64,000 nt of DNA from Rebecca billardiae RCC1528 (taxonomy: Eukaryota; Haptophyta). The position numbers and the translations under genes were made by a program. The notes under the pieces were generated by a model. That model was not told the DNA's origin and made no database searches. It was given only the letters and a program-made list of their open reading frames with translations. Positions within the stretch are counted from its first letter, which is position 1. Every line of letters begins with the position of its first letter. Positions 33,003-44,572 of the stretch are shown piece after piece. The stretch covers positions 496,001 to 560,000 of the forward strand of contig OZ251239.1 in the NCBI GenBank assembly GCA_965240325.2, given 5' to 3'.

Positions 33003-34148
33003 GGCAAAGGCGTGCCCTGGTTTCGCGTCGGCGGCGCGAAAGGGGCGGACGAGGACGGGGGCGTTCCCCAGCGGAAACAATGGATGAGCAAGTTAGTGTA
33101 CGACAGTGTGCTCGGAAAGAACCTCGTGGAAGATTGCCCAAAACTTCTGCGAGTAGAGGAGAGGGATCTTGGTCGTAATCGAACGAGATACAGGCGGTTC
33201 TATGTGAGATTGCTTCATTGATCAGTGATGAAAAGTACCACGTGAGTATTATTTATATTTCTGGCGCTTCAGTCAGAAGTAATTTGACGGATCGCAGATT
33301 CTAGTACGTGGTATGGGTTAGATAGGGGTTAACGAGGTCCTCAGAAAATATGAGTGGTTCTCCTCGTCCAAGGACTCCTCCAACGCTATTGGTGCACGAG
33401 CTCTTCACCCGCACGCCGAGAGAGTTGTGGGAGTGGTTGGCCCAAGTATGAATATAGGCCTTGAAAATTTTGGGTTCGGCCGTCATCACAAAGTATGGCC
33501 TGTCATCAGTAAGTAGCAAGCCGGTAGCTATACTTTTCGGGCTACTTTTCGGGCACTTGGAACTGATGGATGGCCACACTTCTACTTGTGAATCTAAACG
33601 TAATTAACCCGCCGGTACTTGCTGATTACTCTTAATTTCGTAGTGTTTGGTCATACGGCACTACCACTATTTCCGCTCCGCGCGCGGGGTGGTGATTGGG
33701 CTGCTCGTCAAGGTGCTCGTCTGCTGCATCCGCGACCAAGCAACGTCATTTATGACAGACGAGTCCGTCCGCTCTGTCTCCGCCGACTTTAGAGCGTACT
33801 GTCTGAGCGGCGCGGCCAGCGCCGCCCTGCGCCGTCGGCGCCGCGCCGTACGTCGATACGGCGGTGCGCGGTTCTCGGCTGGCCCGGATGCGAAGGCGGC
33901 TCCCGCCTGCGCCGGCCGCGGGCCCGTCCGAGCTGCGGTCCGCTGCGGCTGCGGACCGGTGAGTCGCTGCCGCATACCGTTCACTGGGCATAATGGCAGA
34001 TCGAGCCTGAGACGGCAACTGTAGTCTGACTGCGGCCGCCGGCCCAGCTGCAGGGGCTGCGTGACGCCGTGACGTCAGCAAACTTTAACTTAGGAAACTT
34101 AGGACGGCCGTACGAGTCATCGGATTCTTCGTTCAAGTGAAAAGCAAG
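33003..34148. other. Intergenic, AT-rich centre
   Basis: 33180-33650 is the most AT-rich block in this half of the window. It contains no frame longer than about 90 codons and no recognisable element. 33650-34148 is GC-rich 3' flank of the glycosyltransferase gene. I see nothing else. Confidence 0.6.
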
Positions 34149-37100
34149 TCACGGCACTGCTGACGCAGAACAGTCGTCGACATGCTCGCCCAGCGCTCTG
34201 AGTGCTGCGCGAGAGAGAGCCTGCGCGCACGACCCGTCCGATGGTGGCTGCTCTGCTTCAGAGGCGTCCGCGTCTGCCTCCAGCCGGCCGCTCCTGAGCG
34301 CTCTCAGCGTCTGCACGTCGTCACCGCACGCCGCGAGGTCCGCCGCGACGCTCGTGGCGGTGCGCACCGCCACCGCCAGCTGCTCGCTCGGCACGCCACG
34401 GAGCGCGGGCAGCCGCTCGCCGGCGGGCAGTTGGAGCGAGAGCAGCGGCGCGCGCGTGGCCTGGATCAGCCGACCGAGTGCCGCGCCGTCGATTGAGCCG
34501 CGGCCGGCGGCGGCGGCGGCGGGGCCGTGGGCGCACTTGGCCGCCCGCCAGCCAAGCGCGGGCGTGGCGCCAGCGCCGGCCAGGACGAGCGTCGCCCGCG
34601 GCGCGTGCGCGCACTCGGCGAGCACGCGTGCGGGCCCGAGCACGCGCGTGCAGCGGTGGAAGGCGTGGCGGCTTGTGTTGCACCGCCCAGGGTTATGCGC
34701 CCACACGAGCTCGCACGTGCGCGCGCGCTCGGCCGCCTCGGCGCGCGCGGCGTGCGAGCCGAGCTCGCGCCCCGTGCACCGGCCGAGCGGCACGGCCGCG
34801 ACGTCGAGGCCCGTGAGCGGCTCGGCCGCGTCGGCGTCCGCCGGCTGCCCGCGCACGGCGGTCGGGACGGGCCGGAGGCGCAGGTCGGCCGCTGCGGCGG
34901 CGGCGCACGCGCGCATGCCGGCGGGCGCGGGCGCGGTAGTCGAGTTTGCGCGGGCGCGCGCGGCCGCGGCGCCCGCGCCCGCGCGCGCCGTCAGCAGGCT
35001 GCACGGCACGGTCACGTCCACCGCCGCCCGCCCGCCGAGCGCGGCCACCACCGCCAGCCACGCGCGCACGCCATTGAAGCGAGATGCAATCTCGGAGACG
35101 GTCGGCGCTGCCACCGCCTCGGCCCAGCCCGGGCCTGAGGGCTGCAGCGCGCCGCGCGCGCCGGAGCACGCGCCGCCCGGCTCGTCGTCGCTCGCGAGCG
35201 CCTCGGCCGCGGCGGTCGCCGCGCTGAGCAAGTCCGCGCGCACCGCGTTGAAGGACGTGCGGCGCAGCGCCCCCTCGACAGAGCGCATCAGCTCAGCGGT
35301 GGGCGGCCGCGGTCGCGGCTCGGCGGCCTCGGTGGCGCCGCCGCCGCCGCCCGCCGCCGCCCCGCCGGCCAGCGCGGTCGCCGCGGCCGCGCGCGCTTCA
35401 CCCTCCGCCGCGGCGTGTGCCAACAGCACCTCCCACGTCGCAGCCTCGGCGCGCGGCGCCATCAGCCCGAGCGCCTGCATGAACTTGAGCTTCGCGCGCG
35501 CGCCGACAAAGTGCAGCAGCGCCGGCGCGTGCGCGCTCGGCGGCCGGTGCACGGTAGCCGCGTGCGCGGAGGCGGCGTCGCCATGAAGCCCAAAGCCGTT
35601 AAAATTCGTCAGCAGTGTGCGCGGCGCGAGTGCGAGCGATTCGCCGCGCGCCGCCGGCTCGGCCGACGGCTCGGCCGTCGGCGGCGCGCGGTGCGCCTCC
35701 TCCGACGAGACGTGCGCGTCCGTGAACACGATCAGGCTCCCGCCGCCGCTCCCACCATCGTCGCCAGCGCCAGCGCCCAGCGCGTGCGCCGACAAGCGCG
35801 CGCCGCCCGGCGCGCCAGGGCGAGCGCGTGCGTCCGCCCCGGCGGCGGCGGCGCTCGGCGCGTCCGGCGGCGCGCGCTCGCCGCGTGTGGCGAGCATGCG
35901 CACGTCGGCAAGCAGCGCCTCGAAGCCCTCGCTCGAGCTGACCCGCTCCCGCGAGTGATCTGCCGCCACCTCCACTGCCAAGCCGCTCCGCCGCTCTGCG
36001 GCGGTCAGCCCTGGCTCGTGCCAGCCACGCAGCGGCCGCCAGCCGGGCTGCGCCGCCGCCGCCGCGCCGCCGCCGCTCTGGTTGAGAAGAAGCTGCGTGC
36101 AGCGCGGCAGCCCCGTGGCCTTCTTGAAGGCGCGCAGGTCGAGCCGCCTCGCCGAGGCGGGGTGCACCGCGTGCCGCACCGCGCGGCCGCAGCACGCCGA
36201 GCTCGCCACGTCCGCGAGCAGCTCATTGGAGCGATGCTGCGTGACGCGCGTGTGCGGGGGCGCCGTGATGCCTCTGGAGTCCAGCTGGGACCAGTAGCGG
36301 TCGACCGTCGCGGCGGGCGCGAGGACGAGCGCCTCGTGGCGGACGAAGGCGGCGTCGAAGAGCGCGCGCGCCGGCCCGTCGGGCGCGCAGCGGTTGCAGT
36401 AGATCAGCGCGAGCAGCACGTCGCGGCACGTGCGCGCCGAGCCCGCCGCGCCGAACACAAGCGCGTGCGCGCTCAGCGGCGGCGCGCGCAGACGCGCGTA
36501 AGGCGTGCTGAGCACGGCCACGTCCGCGTCGATGAAGAGCGGGTTGATGCGCAGGGCGACGAGGCGGCGCACGTAGTGCAGCTTGGACCACTCAAGCCGG
36601 TACGCCGTGCCCGGCCCGGCGCGCAGCCCCGGCACGCGCAACGACGTCCACGCGCAGCCGAGCCGCCAGCGCGCGCCCGCAAGCACGGCGCAGTGGCTCG
36701 GCGCGGGAGTGAGGAGGAGGCTGTGGCCGACGCCGGCCGCGCGGAGGCCCCAGAGCAGGTTGACCGCGGCGGCGGCGGCCGACGGGCTCGCGATGGTGAA
36801 CGCGAGCTCGCCGCGGTGCGAGCGCTGCGCCACGGCCGCCTCGAGCGCGCAGCTGCCCTCCAGGTCGCCGCCGTCAAAGCTTCCGCGGTCGGCCGACGGC
36901 GGCAGCGGCGCGTGGCGCGCAAACGCTGTGTTCGGCACCCATCGGAACGCCGGGCAGTCGCGCGTGCTATACATGAGCGTCGCATCGTGCGAGCGATTGG
37001 CCGGGCCGCGCGCTGCCCGCACACCCCCCGCGCCGCGCGCGGGCGCGGCCGCTGCGCCCGCGCCCAGAAGCTCGGCCGGTGACGCGGCGTCAAGGCCGAT

Positions 37101-37214
37101 GCCGGGGCGGATGTGCGCGCCGGGCCAGAGCAGCGCGCGCGCGTGCGAGCCGAGGAGCGCGCACGCCGTCGCGAGCAGCGTGCCCAGCACCGCGCGCGCC
37201 CACCGCCCACGCAT
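34149..37214 (-). CDS. Golgi-type glycosyltransferase-like type II membrane protein, long C-terminal extension
   Basis: 1021 residues, single exon, with a signal anchor at the start (MRGRWARAVLGTLLATACAL). Residues ~60-430 resemble a nucleotide-diphospho-sugar transferase domain (PF03407/GT77-like). An entry strand (GELAFTIASPSAAAAAVNLL) is followed by an acidic motif in a hydrophobic setting (INPLFIDADVAVLSTPYARL) corresponding to the metal-binding DxD. Downstream are a conserved-looking cysteine pair (YCNRCAPDG) and ELLADVASSACCGRAVRH. The remaining ~550 residues are Ala-rich with Cys-containing blocks (LVWAHNPGRCNTSRHAFHRC) and no recognised domain. The enzyme probably adds sugars to glycoproteins or cell-surface polysaccharide in the Golgi lumen. 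Family placement is by motif only, so GT77 versus another GT-A family is open. It is divergent from the TEX30-like hydrolase. Confidence 0.7.
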   Translation of the reverse strand: MRGRWARAVLGTLLATACALLGSHARALLWPGAHIRPGIGLDAASPAELLGAGAAAAPARGAGGVRAARGPANRSHDATLMYSTRDCPAFRWVPNTAFARHAPLPPSADRGSFDGGDLEGSCALEAAVAQRSHRGELAFTIASPSAAAAAVNLLWGLRAAGVGHSLLLTPAPSHCAVLAGARWRLGCAWTSLRVPGLRAGPGTAYRLEWSKLHYVRRLVALRINPLFIDADVAVLSTPYARLRAPPLSAHALVFGAAGSARTCRDVLLALIYCNRCAPDGPARALFDAAFVRHEALVLAPAATVDRYWSQLDSRGITAPPHTRVTQHRSNELLADVASSACCGRAVRHAVHPASARRLDLRAFKKATGLPRCTQLLLNQSGGGAAAAAQPGWRPLRGWHEPGLTAAERRSGLAVEVAADHSRERVSSSEGFEALLADVRMLATRGERAPPDAPSAAAAGADARARPGAPGGARLSAHALGAGAGDDGGSGGGSLIVFTDAHVSSEEAHRAPPTAEPSAEPAARGESLALAPRTLLTNFNGFGLHGDAASAHAATVHRPPSAHAPALLHFVGARAKLKFMQALGLMAPRAEAATWEVLLAHAAAEGEARAAAATALAGGAAAGGGGGATEAAEPRPRPPTAELMRSVEGALRRTSFNAVRADLLSAATAAAEALASDDEPGGACSGARGALQPSGPGWAEAVAAPTVSEIASRFNGVRAWLAVVAALGGRAAVDVTVPCSLLTARAGAGAAAARARANSTTAPAPAGMRACAAAAAADLRLRPVPTAVRGQPADADAAEPLTGLDVAAVPLGRCTGRELGSHAARAEAAERARTCELVWAHNPGRCNTSRHAFHRCTRVLGPARVLAECAHAPRATLVLAGAGATPALGWRAAKCAHGPAAAAAGRGSIDGAALGRLIQATRAPLLSLQLPAGERLPALRGVPSEQLAVAVRTATSVAADLAACGDDVQTLRALRSGRLEADADASEAEQPPSDGSCAQALSRAALRALGEHVDDCSASAVP

Positions 37215-37355
37215 CCTATGGCCTCGCCGTCGGCGCGCGGGGCGTTCGAGCGGCAGCCATGGGTGATGATGCGCAGTGCGCTTTTGCTCAGCACGGGCCC
37301 AGCGCCAAAAGGCTCCAAGCGGCTCCTGGTTGGCGGTTGGTCACTTGGGCAACCA

Positions 37356-38168
37356 ATGCCGGCGAAGCGCAAGGCGGACGCGGTCGCGGCCGCGTCGCCG
37401 GCGAAGAGGCCTGCGGCGGACGGCGCGGTGCAGCCAATCTTCCTCGTCGCCCCCGGCGCGGGCGGTGGTCAAGCCCCCCGCGAGATCGTCAGCGCACTCT
37501 CCGCCCTCGGCTCGGTGCACCATGTCTTCCCGGGCGGCGGGCGGTGGCCATCCATCTTTCCAAACGCGATTTCGCAAAACGTCGCGCTCGTGGAGGCGCG
37601 GCTTCGGGAGGTGGCGCAGGGCGCGCGCGCGGGGCAGCGCGTGTTCCTCGTGGGCCACTCCTTCGGCACGCGCGTCATGTGCGCGCTCGTGCGCACGCGC
37701 GGCGCGGACCTCCCGCCGGCGACCGTGGCCGAGCGGGTGCTTCTCTTTGGCTACCCTCTGTTCGCGCCGAAACCGGTGAAGGAGGGCTCGGCGACGTGCC
37801 GGGTGAAGCCGCTCGAGCAGCTGCCGAGCACGCTGCGGCTGCTCTTCATCTCGGGCGCGAACGACGAGTTCCTCCACCGCAGTGACTGGCGCCCCGCCGG
37901 CCCCTTTGGCCGCGCGGCGCTCACGGCAGTCGTGCAGCGGCTGCAGTGCGCGCCGCGCGCGGAGGTGGTCACAATCGAGGGCGCCGGGCACAACGCCCTG
38001 CAGGGCTTCCGGAGCAAGCCGGCTGCGACGCAGCAGGCTGTGCAGGACGCCCTCCGGCGCCACGTCGACCTCGGTGAGCAGGCCGGCGCGTCTTCTTCTC
38101 CGCCTGAGGTCATCGTCCTTGACTCATCGGCTGCTGAGCCTGAGCCCGAGGTCATCGTCCTTGACTGA
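37356..38168 (+). CDS. TEX30/KANSL3-like alpha/beta hydrolase with NLS and two SUMO-interaction-like motifs
   Basis: 270 residues from the ATG at 37356. Earlier in-frame ATGs at 37218 and 37266 exist, but 37218 is only 3 bp from the divergent gene's start codon. The N-terminus MPAKRKADAVAAASPAKRP is a bipartite nuclear-localisation-like signal. The fold follows: IFLVAPGAGGG (oxyanion region), the nucleophile elbow VGHSFGTRVM at about residue 102, LRLLFISGANDEF for the acid strand, and EGAGHNALQG with the C-terminal histidine. This is the TEX30/KANSL3 branch of alpha/beta hydrolases. The tail ends in two copies of PEVIVLD, each matching the consensus for SUMO-interacting motifs. Substrate unknown; a nuclear location is inferred from the signal. 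Confidence 0.82.
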   Translation: MPAKRKADAVAAASPAKRPAADGAVQPIFLVAPGAGGGQAPREIVSALSALGSVHHVFPGGGRWPSIFPNAISQNVALVEARLREVAQGARAGQRVFLVGHSFGTRVMCALVRTRGADLPPATVAERVLLFGYPLFAPKPVKEGSATCRVKPLEQLPSTLRLLFISGANDEFLHRSDWRPAGPFGRAALTAVVQRLQCAPRAEVVTIEGAGHNALQGFRSKPAATQQAVQDALRRHVDLGEQAGASSSPPEVIVLDSSAAEPEPEVIVLD

Positions 38169-38941
38169 TTCGGACGGCGGCCGCGCCCGCGACGGCCCGC
38201 CGCGGACGCGGGACGGCCCGCGCGGCGCCGCGCCGCGTGCCACGTTATATGTCAGCCGCCCGGCTTCCAATAAGGCGAGTGACACTACTTGTGCCTCGCG
38301 GACGAGTCACGATGAGTCGCGATGACGGTCGCGGGTCCAGCCTCCGGGCCCGGGCTCGGCGGGCCGCCGGGCCGGGCCCCCGCCACGGCGGCCTGCGGGC
38401 GCGGTCGGGCCGCCCGCGCCAGGCCCAGGCGGCCAGGCGGGCAGGGGCAGGGGCGCCGCCCGATCGCGGACTACGCCACAGACGCGCGAACTTTTGAGCA
38501 AAACTCTAGATCGTCATTGTATGGCAGCGCATCATGCATCATTTCACGGCGACAATACTGCGGGCCGAAGGCAACGGTCGCGCGCTCAGACCGGTGCCAG
38601 TGCGGACGCACTGGGCTCGGCCTGTCGGCTGCGCGTTGCCGTTGGCCTGAGAAGTTGCCCGCGGACCGGCGGGGGCGAGCACTCGGCGGCCGGAGGCGAA
38701 CTTCGGCGAGACGGTGTGTGCATGGTGCGGATGAAGGGGCGCCACGCTCCTTTGCGGAGCAGGCGCCTTCAAGGACGAGGCGGTCACTGTGTGCTTGGAC
38801 GGGATGCGGTCACGGCATGCGGGCGGGCGGGTGACTGTGCGGCTCATCGTCGTGCAATGCTGCGTGCTGCGGTGCCAGGCAAGAGGTCGGAGGTGAGACG
38901 GGGCAGGCGGGAGGGGCGGAAGGACGACTCGGCGTGGCGGC
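38169..38941. other. Intergenic between convergent genes
   Basis: GC-rich with G- and C-runs (38340-38470), no convincing frame and no repeat. It holds the 3' ends of the hydrolase and carrier genes. Confidence 0.6.
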
Positions 38942-40221
38942 TCACTCGCAGCCGAGGATCGCCCTGAATTTGGGCACGAGAAGCGCCATCAGCGCGCCGC
39001 AGCCGCCGAGATGTCCGGCCTTGGTGCCGTACCCAACATAGAGCCCACCAAAGCCCTGCGGCCATAGGCGGATGGGGAGGGCGGAGGGCGGTGGACGGCG
39101 CGGGGGGCGAGCGAGGGTGAGCAAGCGAGCGAGCGAGCGAGCTGCGCGGGCACGCGGCGGCGCGCGGGCGCGCGCAGCGGCGCGGCACACCTTCTGCGCG
39201 ACGATGCTCTTCGCCACCTGCCAGTGCATCGCGACGTCTTGCCGCGCGAACTCGCCGAGCGTGAGCTGCACGCGGCTGCCGCCCTCGACGGCCGCCGCCA
39301 CAACCTGCTTCTGCACATTCGTTCGGACGACGTCGGCGGGGCAGTTGAAGAGAGAGGCGAAGGCGCCCGCGGTGAAGCCGGAGAGCACCTTGTGCGGCGC
39401 GGCGAGCGACGGCGTCGTCGCCCGGTCCATCCCAAGCGCGCCGAACCCGTCGTCCACGCGCCGCTCGAAGAAGCGCAGCGAGCCGAAGAAGGCCCCGGTC
39501 CAAGACGACTGCCGCCATTGCACGCCCGTGTAACCGGTGTACGCGCCGAGCGGGCCGCGCGCGCGCATGCACGCGCGGAGCACGGCGGTGCCCGAGTTGT
39601 TGAACTTGTTCGCCGCGTCCAGCTGCAGGCCCACCTTGGCCACCTCCATCGGCCCGATCGCCACGCCCTCGACGAGCGCGCACGTCGCGCCCGCGGCCGC
39701 GCGCGTCGCGGCCGAGCCCTGTCGCTCGTCCATGTCGAACATCGCCTGGTGGAAGACGGGGAAGAGGAAGAACTTGAGCGCCTGCATCGAGGTGGAGCGC
39801 GCGACCTCCTGCGCCGCGCCCTGCTTGATGAAGCCGCCCCAGCCTGTGCGCGCGCGCGCGCGGGCGCGGGTGGGCGTGATGGTGATCGTCTCCGCTCGCG
39901 GCGCGGGCGCGGCGCGGCGCGCGGGCGAGAGGCGCGCGCACCGTGAGCTCTTCTGAAGGCCATCACTGCGGTGAAGAGGCTTTCGTTGCTGTTGTTGGCC
40001 GCCTGCGACATGCGCACGGCGCGCAGCACGTCGACAGGGTACATGCTGATGCTCGTCACAAAGCCCGATGCGAGCGTCGCGGCAAACGCGCTCCCCTGGA
40101 GGAACGCCGGCACGGTGAGGAAAGAGGCCGAGGAGATCGCGGCGGTTGGGAAGGCGGCTGTGGCAGCCTTCTGCAGCGGGGTCACGGCTCGCGCCGAGCA
40201 GTCTGCGGTCGAAGAAGCCAT
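38942..40221 (-). CDS. Mitochondrial carrier family (SLC25) transporter (3 exons)
   Basis: Exons 40221-39942, 39843-39191 and 39055-38942 give 348 residues, slightly longer than the usual ~300. The three carrier repeats each show the Px[DE]xx[KR] signature: MYPVDVLRAVRMSQ, GPMEVAKVGLQLD and CPADVVRTNVQKQ. Restored junctions read RRAHGWGGFIKQG and VAQKGFGGLYVGYG, both matching the carrier GxxxF/Y-G pattern, which confirms the splicing. Such proteins exchange metabolites across the mitochondrial inner membrane, occasionally in plastids or peroxisomes. The substrate cannot be read from the contact residues by eye. Introns are 98 bp (GTGCGC donor) and 135 bp (GTGTGC, the only such donor here); the second contains a run of CTCG repeats. 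Confidence 0.88.
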
Positions 40222-42567
40222 CTTCTGCGCGTGAAATGCACCGTCGTGGCGACGGGGGGGCGACCGGGTGTGGACGGCCAGCTGGGACGGCGGGCAGAGC
40301 GGTCCTCCTTCGCGATATATCGTGGCGGTTGATGAGGGCGGGCGGTAGGTTCGGTGCTATTGCGTTCCACGTCGTTCGTCAGATCTAAGTTGCTCCATAT
40401 TTGACGATACCCAGCTTGGCGGGACGATGGTCCGAGACCATGAGAAGGGACGGACGAAGAACCTGTTTGACGGTTCGACGAAGGGGATGTGCAGTACTCC
40501 GGCGCAGGCTGTCGGCCAATCGGGTGTCCGGAATACTACCCGCAAGCTGGATATCCACTTATGAGCCTCGCAGCAATTGGCAGTCTGAAACGGTATCATA
40601 ATACTTGGCAGGCGCCTGCCTGCCTACTCCACCAGCGAGCCCACATGCACTTTCGCGCGATCGACAAGTAGCGCCGTCTCAGGAACCTCGTCGGGCGCGT
40701 GCCAGCGTTTTCAGGCCGGCCAAGCGGCAGCGGGGCCACCTGAGCCGGCGACCAGCCCGCTCCGCCAGGCAGCGCATGGGCACACTTGGGTTGTCGGCCG
40801 CCTGCGTGCTGCTCGTCGCCTGCATGCGCCCTGGCATGGCGTACGTGCACGGTCGGCCCTCACAAGACGGCCTCGTCGAGCCGCGCACACGGGCTCATGG
40901 GGCCGACGGGGCTGTCGGCTATGCTGCGCGGCAGAGGTGGGTACGTCATCCCGAGCGGCGTGGCGGGCATGGTAGTGTGCAGCACCGCACAGGTGCCGAT
41001 GCGCAGCCGTGTTGCGCCCTGCGACAGGACTCACGTTCTTCTTGCTGCGCGAGGCACTTCGCGAGCGTGCGAGCGGCTCTTCTTCCTGGCATAGCTCTGA
41101 TAGTCATCCACCTGGCCAGACCCCGCGATGTCGCATGTGCCCCCTGACACGCACCGCCAGCGATTGCCCGCCGCCGCCGGGGAATGCGAGGCCTACGACT
41201 CACACGGGGTGACTTTGTCCGCCGCCCGGTCACACGGGCGCTCGGACCTGCCCGCGCAGGCCTGGACAGCTGAGCCTGATATCGGCGCGGGCAGTCAAGC
41301 CAGACCGTCGTACTCATCAGCTGCTAGTCAGCACCGTCGGGTGGCGGTCTGGCCTCAGCGTAGTGGCTCTCGGCACTCGCCGCTGCGCCGGCGCCACGTT
41401 GCCACCGCGCGCGGTGCCCAACCAGCCACTGTGCTGTGGCTGACCGGCTGACCTGCGGGTGCCCGTGCGCCGCGCCGGGGCGAGCGGGCCGTGAGGGCGT
41501 GAGGTCCCGGATCACCCGCGCTGGATGCGGTAATTCCGGTGGGCCGTGCAGAGGCCGTGGCGGGCCGTGCGGCCGTGCCGAGTGATGCCGCCGCCGGCGG
41601 GCTAACGGTCAGAATGACGACGCCGAGCAGCATCAGCAGCGCGCGCAGCAGCAGACGTCAGACGACGGTCGTTGGTCATTAAGTGTCTGTGATCATTGGT
41701 CATTGCCGCCGATTGCACCGCCGGCGCCGCGCACGGCCACGGCGCCGCCGCCGCCGCCGCCGCCGCCGGGCCCAAGATGCCGCCGGATGACCGGCGGTAA
41801 TATCGGTATAGCCCGTGACGAATACGATTACGATGACGACTGCTAGATACTGCTACCGAGTCATCGGGCAGAGTAGTCCGTCAGCCGTCTGCCCCGCCGC
41901 AGACCGACTCGGCCCGTCAGCCAGACTGCCAGTGCCACGGGCACGGGCACGGGCCACGCCAGACAGCCAGTCGGCCGCCACTGCTGGGCACTGGCGGGAC
42001 GACGAATACTCGGAAGAATCGCCGGACTGTATCACTGTATAAATGTATTCACTCATCACTGTAAAGTGTAAGTGTAACGGCGCCGCCCGTACCTCGTACC
42101 TGACCCTGTCATCCGGTCGTCGACATCGCCAGTGCAATCATATTTCATCAATCGCATGCTGACGACTCGTCGGCGCGCTGCAGCCCTATAGCTGCTGGCA
42201 GCTCGGAGCCTCAGGGCTAGACCGGTCGTGAGTGCGAGTCGTCACGGAGTCGTGGACCACGTCCACTCACGTGACGCCGGCAGCTGCGGGCGCAGCAGCA
42301 GGCGGGCGGGCGGCCGCTGCCACCACGTTCTTGTCGCCGTCGTCGAGCGGCGCCGCGGTCAATCGGTTGCGGGTGAGGCGTGAGCCAGCCGGCCGGAGCG
42401 GCCGAGCGGGTCGCCATCGACCATGCCGCTGAGCAGAGCCGCATCGTCGGATCACCGTCGGGTGGGCCTGCCGGCCGCGTGCCGTCGCAGTCCGAGAGAG
42501 CAGCCGGCGGCCGGCGCCAACCGAGTGGCTGTGGACGCAGTGGCAGCGTCGTGCGCAGCGCCTCCGC
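40222..42567. other. 2.3-kb gene-free stretch
   Basis: Only short frames with no family signature occur. A (GCC)n microsatellite lies at ~41745-41768. 41800-42060 is mixed in composition with several ATACTG words. I see no RNA gene, mobile element or conserved block. Some of it is promoter for the carrier and 3' flank of the Enhancer-of-polycomb gene. Confidence 0.55.
41743..41769. repeat. (GCC)n microsatellite
   Basis: About nine GCC/CCG units in a row inside the gene-free stretch. Confidence 0.8.
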
Positions 42568-44541
42568 TCACGGCGCAGACGCGGGCACTGCGCCAACTGC
42601 TCCCGCGCCGCCGGCGGCGGCCGCCGCCGGCAGCGCGTCGGCGCCCGCGCCGTCCGCGGCGCCGTCGGCTGCGGACGGCAGCCCGCCGCCATCGCTGAGC
42701 GCATCCGCGGCCTTGCGCTTGCGCGAGCCGCCGCCGTCGGCCGCGCCGCCGACGTCGGCCGCCGCGTCTGAGCCGTTGGGCAGAGGCGCACTAGGGGCCG
42801 AGCGCGCGCCTCCGGGCGGCGCGCCATCAGCAGCCGGCGGCCCCGCCGCGCCGCCGCCGTCGTCCGTGCGCGCTCTCTTCGCGGCGGGCGACGTCCCGTC
42901 CGGCGGCGCTGTCACGTGATTGGCCGAGCCCTGCTGCTCGCGCGGCGCCGCCGCGCCGGGTGCGCCCTCGGCCGCGGCGGCGCCCGCCGCCTCCGGCGCC
43001 GCGGGCGTGGGTCTATGCTCCGCCTCGCTTCGCGCGCGCCTGAACTGGCCAAAGTTGAAGAGCGATCGGCTCGGAGTCGGCGGCAGGGGCGCGCCTCGGC
43101 CGCGGCCGCGCCTGCGCGGCCAGGGGCGGAGCAGGGCGCGCGGACGCGCGCCGGGGCGCGGTGAGCCGCCGTGAGCCGTTGCGGAGGCGCGCGCGCGCGC
43201 ACGCCCGCGCCGCGTGGCCTCGGGCGCCGCGCGCGCGCAGGCCCAGGGCAGGGTGCCACCGGCGCCGCGCGCGCGGCGCGGCGCGGCACGCCGTGCCCGC
43301 GAGATCGCGATCTCGCGCTGCGCGCCGCGAGATCGCAATCTCGCGCCGCGCGCACCTCCAAAGCTCGTCGACCTCCGCCTGCACGCGCGCCTTCTGCGCG
43401 CGCGTCGCGCACGCGCGCTCCCACCGCTCGCGCGCGGCCGCGAGCTCCGCGGCCGTGAGCGCGGGCGGCGAGATCGCGACCTCGCCGGCTGCGGGCGCCG
43501 AGGTCTCGATCTCGCCGGCTGGCGCGGCGGCGGTGGGCTCCGCGCCATCGGCGCGCGCGGCGCGCGGCGCGTCCGCCGCGGCGCGCGCGCCGCCGTGCTG
43601 AGAGGGCGTGCCGGCAGCGCAGCCCTCGAGCCGGCCGCTCTGCACGAGTTGCGCGGCGATCGCCCCCGAGACGCGCGCCACGCGCGCCAGCGCGCCACGC
43701 CCGCGCCCGCCGGCGGGCGGCAGCTGCAGCGCCGGGTGCATTTTCGCGCCGCGCGTGTGCCGGTGCAACAGTAGCCGGCCGCCGCGGCCGACGCGCGCAT
43801 AGCCTGAGGTGAGGCCTCCGCCGGGCAGCCGCCACTGCGGCGGCGGCGGCGGCGCGGCGGGCGGCGCGGGCTGCGCGCGGCCCGCGGGCGGCGGCGGCGG
43901 CGGCATCAGCGCCGCGTCTGAAGCTGCTGCCGCGCTCGCGCTCGGCCGGGCGCCGGTCAGCTGGGCTGGCGATGGCAGCGGTGGCGCCGCGGCGGCGGGC
44001 GGGCGCGGCGCGGCGGGCGCGCCAGGCGGCGCGGCGGAGGCGGCGGCGGCGCCGCCCGCGCCCGGCTGGGCCTGCGCCGCCGGCGTCGGGAGGAGCAATA
44101 GCGAAGCGCCCGGCGCGGCGGCGGCGGTGGGCGCCGTGGCCGCCGAGGCTGCGGCCGCGGCCGGCGGCGCAGGCGTAGCCGCGGCCGCGGTGGGCGCGGC
44201 GGCGCGCTGCGCGGCGGGCGCGGCGCGCGGCGCCTGCCTCGCCCCGCCCGGCGGCGCGTGCGTGAGCGGCGGCAGCGCGAGCACGCCCACCTCCAGCTGC
44301 GCCGCCACCCACCTCTCGTACTCGTCCGCGTCGATCCCGGCCGCGGCGAGCGCCGCCGGGTCCACGCATTCGGCGAACTCGGCCTCAGGCTCGGCTGCGC
44401 CATCGGCGTCGTCCGCGGCGGACGGCGGCGGCGCGGGCGCGCCCGGGCTGAGCTCGATCCAGAGGTTGGCCGAGGGCGGCGGGTGCGGGTGCGCGTGCGG
44501 CGGCGCGGCCACGCCCGCGTCCGTGCCCGCACCGCGCCCCT

Positions 44542-44572
<31 letters not shown>

